Under the pieces are notes generated by a model. That model had not been told where the DNA came from. It did not search any database and saw only the letters and a list, made by a program, of their open reading frames with translations. 64,000 nt of DNA from an uncultured Roseburia sp. (GTDB taxonomy: Bacteria > Bacillota > Clostridia > Lachnospirales > Lachnospiraceae). Position numbers and translations under genes: made by a program. Every line of letters starts with the position of its first letter. Within the stretch, counting starts at the first letter, position 1. Below are positions 62,336 to 64,000 of the stretch, piece by piece. The stretch spans positions 62,001 through 126,000 of the forward strand of contig CANRSX010000008.1 of NCBI GenBank assembly GCA_947642555.1, written 5' to 3'.

Positions 62336-62618
62336 TTAATATTTTTCGGTCAGACCTGTCTTTTGATGTCTTCCTGCCACCAGCTCCATCGGAACAAACT
62401 CCACCATATAAGTCGTCTCATAGTCACCCGCCTCATAATATTCTTCCAGTTTTCCTGTCTGATTCCCGAGATCTTTTCCGCAGGCCCAAAAACTGCCGTC
62501 TTCCTTTAGCAGGCGGCGCAGTCCCACTATTTCCCACTTTTAAAGATGCTTTTGTGTCCTGCTGCCAGTCTGCATACTTCCGGATGCTAAAGGATGATGG
62601 ATAGTACGTGTCAGACAT
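62336..62618 (-). pseudogene. Unidentified frameshifted coding remnant
   Basis: Two overlapping minus frames look like one protein after a single shift near 62540: MSDTYYPSSFSIRKYADWQQ in 62433-62618, continuing as LRRLLKEDGSFWACGKDLGN and ending LVAGRHQKTGLTEKY in 62336-62527. I do not recognise it. It lies upstream of the exporter genes in the same direction. It could be a broken gene or two short genes; codon content looks genuine in the second part. Confidence 0.3.
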
Positions 62619-62738
62619 AAGCGGCTCACATTACCAGTACACCCCCCAGCAAAGCCCGGAAAAGTAAGCGTCCCGAATCATCCCGGTGACATCCCGAAAA
62701 GTATTGTTAAATCCATACTCAGGCAGGCGGGGCTGTAA
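62619..62738 (+). pseudogene. hicA: hicA toxin gene remnant
   Basis: The C-terminal part of a HicA mRNA interferase is readable: SGSHYQY, a frameshift in the C6 run at 62642-62647, then KPGKVSVPNHPGDIPKSIVK and SILRQAGL with TAA at 62736-62738. The N-terminal part is missing. The active-site histidine region (GSHYQY) survives but out of frame, so it is inactive. Confidence 0.7.
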
Positions 62739-62792
62739 CAAGCCCCTGCCCCTTGCAGATAATATAGATTACACGGAAAGGAGCAATGATTT

Positions 62793-63221
62793 ATGAATTA
62801 TGTATACCCGGCTGTTTTCTATGAGGAAGAAAGCAAAATATCAGTAATCTTCCCCGATTTGGGAAACCTCGCAACCTTTGGGGATAATGTGGCGGATGCC
62901 ATGCGCATGGCCCAGGATGCCTGAGGCCTGTATCTGTTTACTGCCCTGCGTGACGGCGAACCGCTCCCGGCTCCCAGTCCATTAAGCGAACTCAATCCTG
63001 CTGCCATCCTGAAAGACTTTGAAATGGAATCCGCTGCAGAAAGCGCTTTCGTCAATATGGTACTGGTGGACATAACCGAATACGCAAGGCAGCACAGCGA
63101 CAAGGCAGTAAAAAAGACTTTAAGCATCCCCATGTGGCTGAACACCCTTTGTGAGGAAAAAAGCATCAACTTTTCAAAAGTATTGCAGGATGCCTTATTG
63201 ACAAAAGTACAGTCGCTATGA
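62793..63221 (+). pseudogene. hicB: hicB antitoxin gene with an in-frame stop
   Basis: AAAGGAG lies before the ATG at 62793. The frame reads MNYVYPAVFYEEESKISVIF, a HicB start, to residue 43, then TGA at 62922-62924, and continues without further breaks: GLYLFTALRDGEPLPAPSPL, to a C-terminal ribbon-helix-helix-like IPMWLNTLCEEKSINFSKVL and a stop at 63221. One base change would restore a 142-residue HicB. With the wrecked hicA next to it, this is a decaying toxin-antitoxin locus. Confidence 0.8.
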
Positions 63222-63299
63222 CTGGCAACAGTCCAGAACAAAATATGCTTTACCTGATAAGAACACCGCCCCGACACTCGCGAAAAGTACAAAGGGCGG

Positions 63300-63472
63300 T
63301 TTTCTCTGCGCTGTTCCTCTGAAAGCTGTTTTGTAGGGTTTATCTTTATCCATGAAACCGGGATATGGACGCACAAGCTGCCGTCCTGATTCTCCGCTAC
63401 TATCTCGCATTCCTCCGGGCGTTCTGCTACCAGCTTCTTAATGCGGCTCTTGCAGAGCCCATTTCGAAGCAA
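63300..63472 (-). pseudogene. Short conserved-protein remnant
   Basis: The minus frame begins in RIKKLVAERPEECEIVAENQ and passes VHIPVSWIKINPTKQLSEEQ before becoming non-coding in appearance. This resembles small proteins common in mobile DNA of Clostridia; start and end are missing. Weak call. Confidence 0.3.
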
Positions 63473-63544
63473 CTTCTATCCCTGTACAAGCTGCTTCCAG
63501 GACTTCAGGGGAATACAACCCACTTCTGCATCCACATTTCCTCA

Positions 63545-63584
63545 TTGTACTAAATTATATTTCTGGTTTCAAGCAGATTGGACG
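63545..63584. repeat. 40-bp direct repeat, copy 2
   Basis: Begins ATTGTACTAAATTATATTTC; about 36 of 40 bases match 52796-52835, same orientation. Confidence 0.6.
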
Positions 63585-63597
63585 GTATTATCCTTCC

Positions 63598-64000
63598 TTA
63601 TCCCGAAGCATAACCAGCCCCTCTGACAGGCCGCAAAAAGAAAATCCACGCAATCCCTCCTGTCACGCACCATCCCGCCACAGCCGCCGTGCTCACGATA
63701 CCAAACCCGCACACGCCTTCCCCGGCGAGCAGTCCGAACAGCGACAGCAGCTTCCACTGTCCCGGCAGTATCATATAAAGTATCAGCTCCGCCACCAGGA
63801 CAATCGCGCTTCTCAAAACGGCTCCCAGGTAACTCTGGCTTCTTTCCGAACACGCTGACACAATGAGCATGGTCAGGACAGCTCCTATCAGCCTGACAGC
63901 CGTCACCCAGACAATCGCCCCTCCCAGCGGAAGCCAGCCCGGAGCCTTCATAAGACTCTGCACACTGACCGCCGGAACCAGCATTTCTTTCAGGCTGACC
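63598..64000 (-). CDS. Membrane protein, 5' end beyond the window
   Basis: The frame is open to the window edge, with the last 134 codons visible. Three to four hydrophobic segments are seen (WVTAVRLIGAVLTMLIVSAC, SAIVLVAELILYMILPG, VCGFGIVSTAAVAGWCVTGG). It looks like the C-terminal half of a transport or polytopic membrane protein. Family not recognised. An internal ATG at 63984 could be a start but the frame clearly continues upstream. Confidence 0.55.
   Translation of the reverse strand, partial: VSLKEMLVPAVSVQSLMKAPGWLPLGGAIVWVTAVRLIGAVLTMLIVSACSERSQSYLGAVLRSAIVLVAELILYMILPGQWKLLSLFGLLAGEGVCGFGIVSTAAVAGWCVTGGIAWIFFLRPVRGAGYASG

Noticed and set aside
62922-62924. TGA read as selenocysteine in hicB
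   Set aside because: HicB proteins are not selenoproteins, I see no selenocysteine-insertion hairpin after it, and the neighbouring hicA is plainly broken, so a nonsense mutation is simpler.
62819-63472. A 217-codon minus-strand open frame
   Set aside because: Most of it is the antisense of hicB; only the first 60 codons look coding, and those are reported as a remnant.

Overview
The window looks like a chromosomal segment of a gut-type Clostridia, most likely a Lachnospiraceae-like Firmicute. The evidence is strong AGGAGG-type ribosome binding sites, Gram-positive gene content (SirTM/macrodomain pair, HxlR, GPH and LplB/LplC-type sugar transporters, DUF4143 ATPases), and GC-rich core genes. 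The core is interrupted by clearly AT-rich imported blocks. I see no rRNA, tRNA or CRISPR array.

Layout. 1-2.9 kb: class M sirtuin and zinc macrodomain, a Rossmann protein and a divergent HxlR regulator. 2.9-16.7 kb: an eleven-gene minus-strand carbohydrate locus (MFS exporter/importer, class II aldolase, sugar isomerase, GH2 glycosidase, ABC sugar importer, amidohydrolase, aldose epimerase, PfkB kinase, aldo/keto reductase), divergent from a ROK regulator with recognisable promoters and shared operator-like sites. 18.3-21.4 kb: MBL hydrolase, HipB/HipA-like pair, flavin reductase. 21.4-25.6 kb: GPH transporter, CxPxR sulfatase and LacI regulator with three copies of one operator. 25.6-32.3 kb: NSS symporter, MTA/SAH nucleosidase, a small ORF, a NifX-like protein, a DUF4143 ATPase, a MATE pump and a Crp/Fnr regulator. 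32.3-39.1 kb: a tightly overlapping six-gene operon that matches the Salmonella STM4011-STM4015 set (two radical SAM enzymes, a sulfatase-fold hydrolase, an ATP-grasp ligase, a leucine-repeat protein) plus a GNAT acetyltransferase, with a HAD domain fused to one radical SAM enzyme. To my knowledge the product of this system is not known. 39.2-42.4 kb: AGCS symporter, SPL-type radical SAM protein, YoaP-like acetyltransferase.

42.4-64 kb is accessory DNA. It holds an AlbA_2 ATPase flanked by 84-bp direct repeats of a neighbour's 3' end, a DUF4868-like protein with a membrane tail, and a tyrosine recombinase. Next to the recombinase is a very AT-rich two-gene cassette (a large helical-repeat protein and an ATP-grasp protein) enclosed by perfect 125-bp inverted repeats. 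Beyond that are wrecked ABC-transporter genes, a truncated copy of a GT-D glycosyltransferase, a transposase remnant, a HepT/MntA toxin-antitoxin pair (again between direct repeats of a neighbour's 3' end), an ABC plus two-component immunity-type operon, the intact GT-D glycosyltransferase with a two-subunit ABC exporter, and a decayed hicAB locus.

The two strongest candidates for something undescribed are the six-gene STM4011-4015/GNAT operon and the inverted-repeat-bounded cassette beside the tyrosine recombinase. A recurring pattern of small defence-type modules inserted between duplicated 3' gene ends is a third. All functional calls come from reading sequence motifs; no database search was possible.
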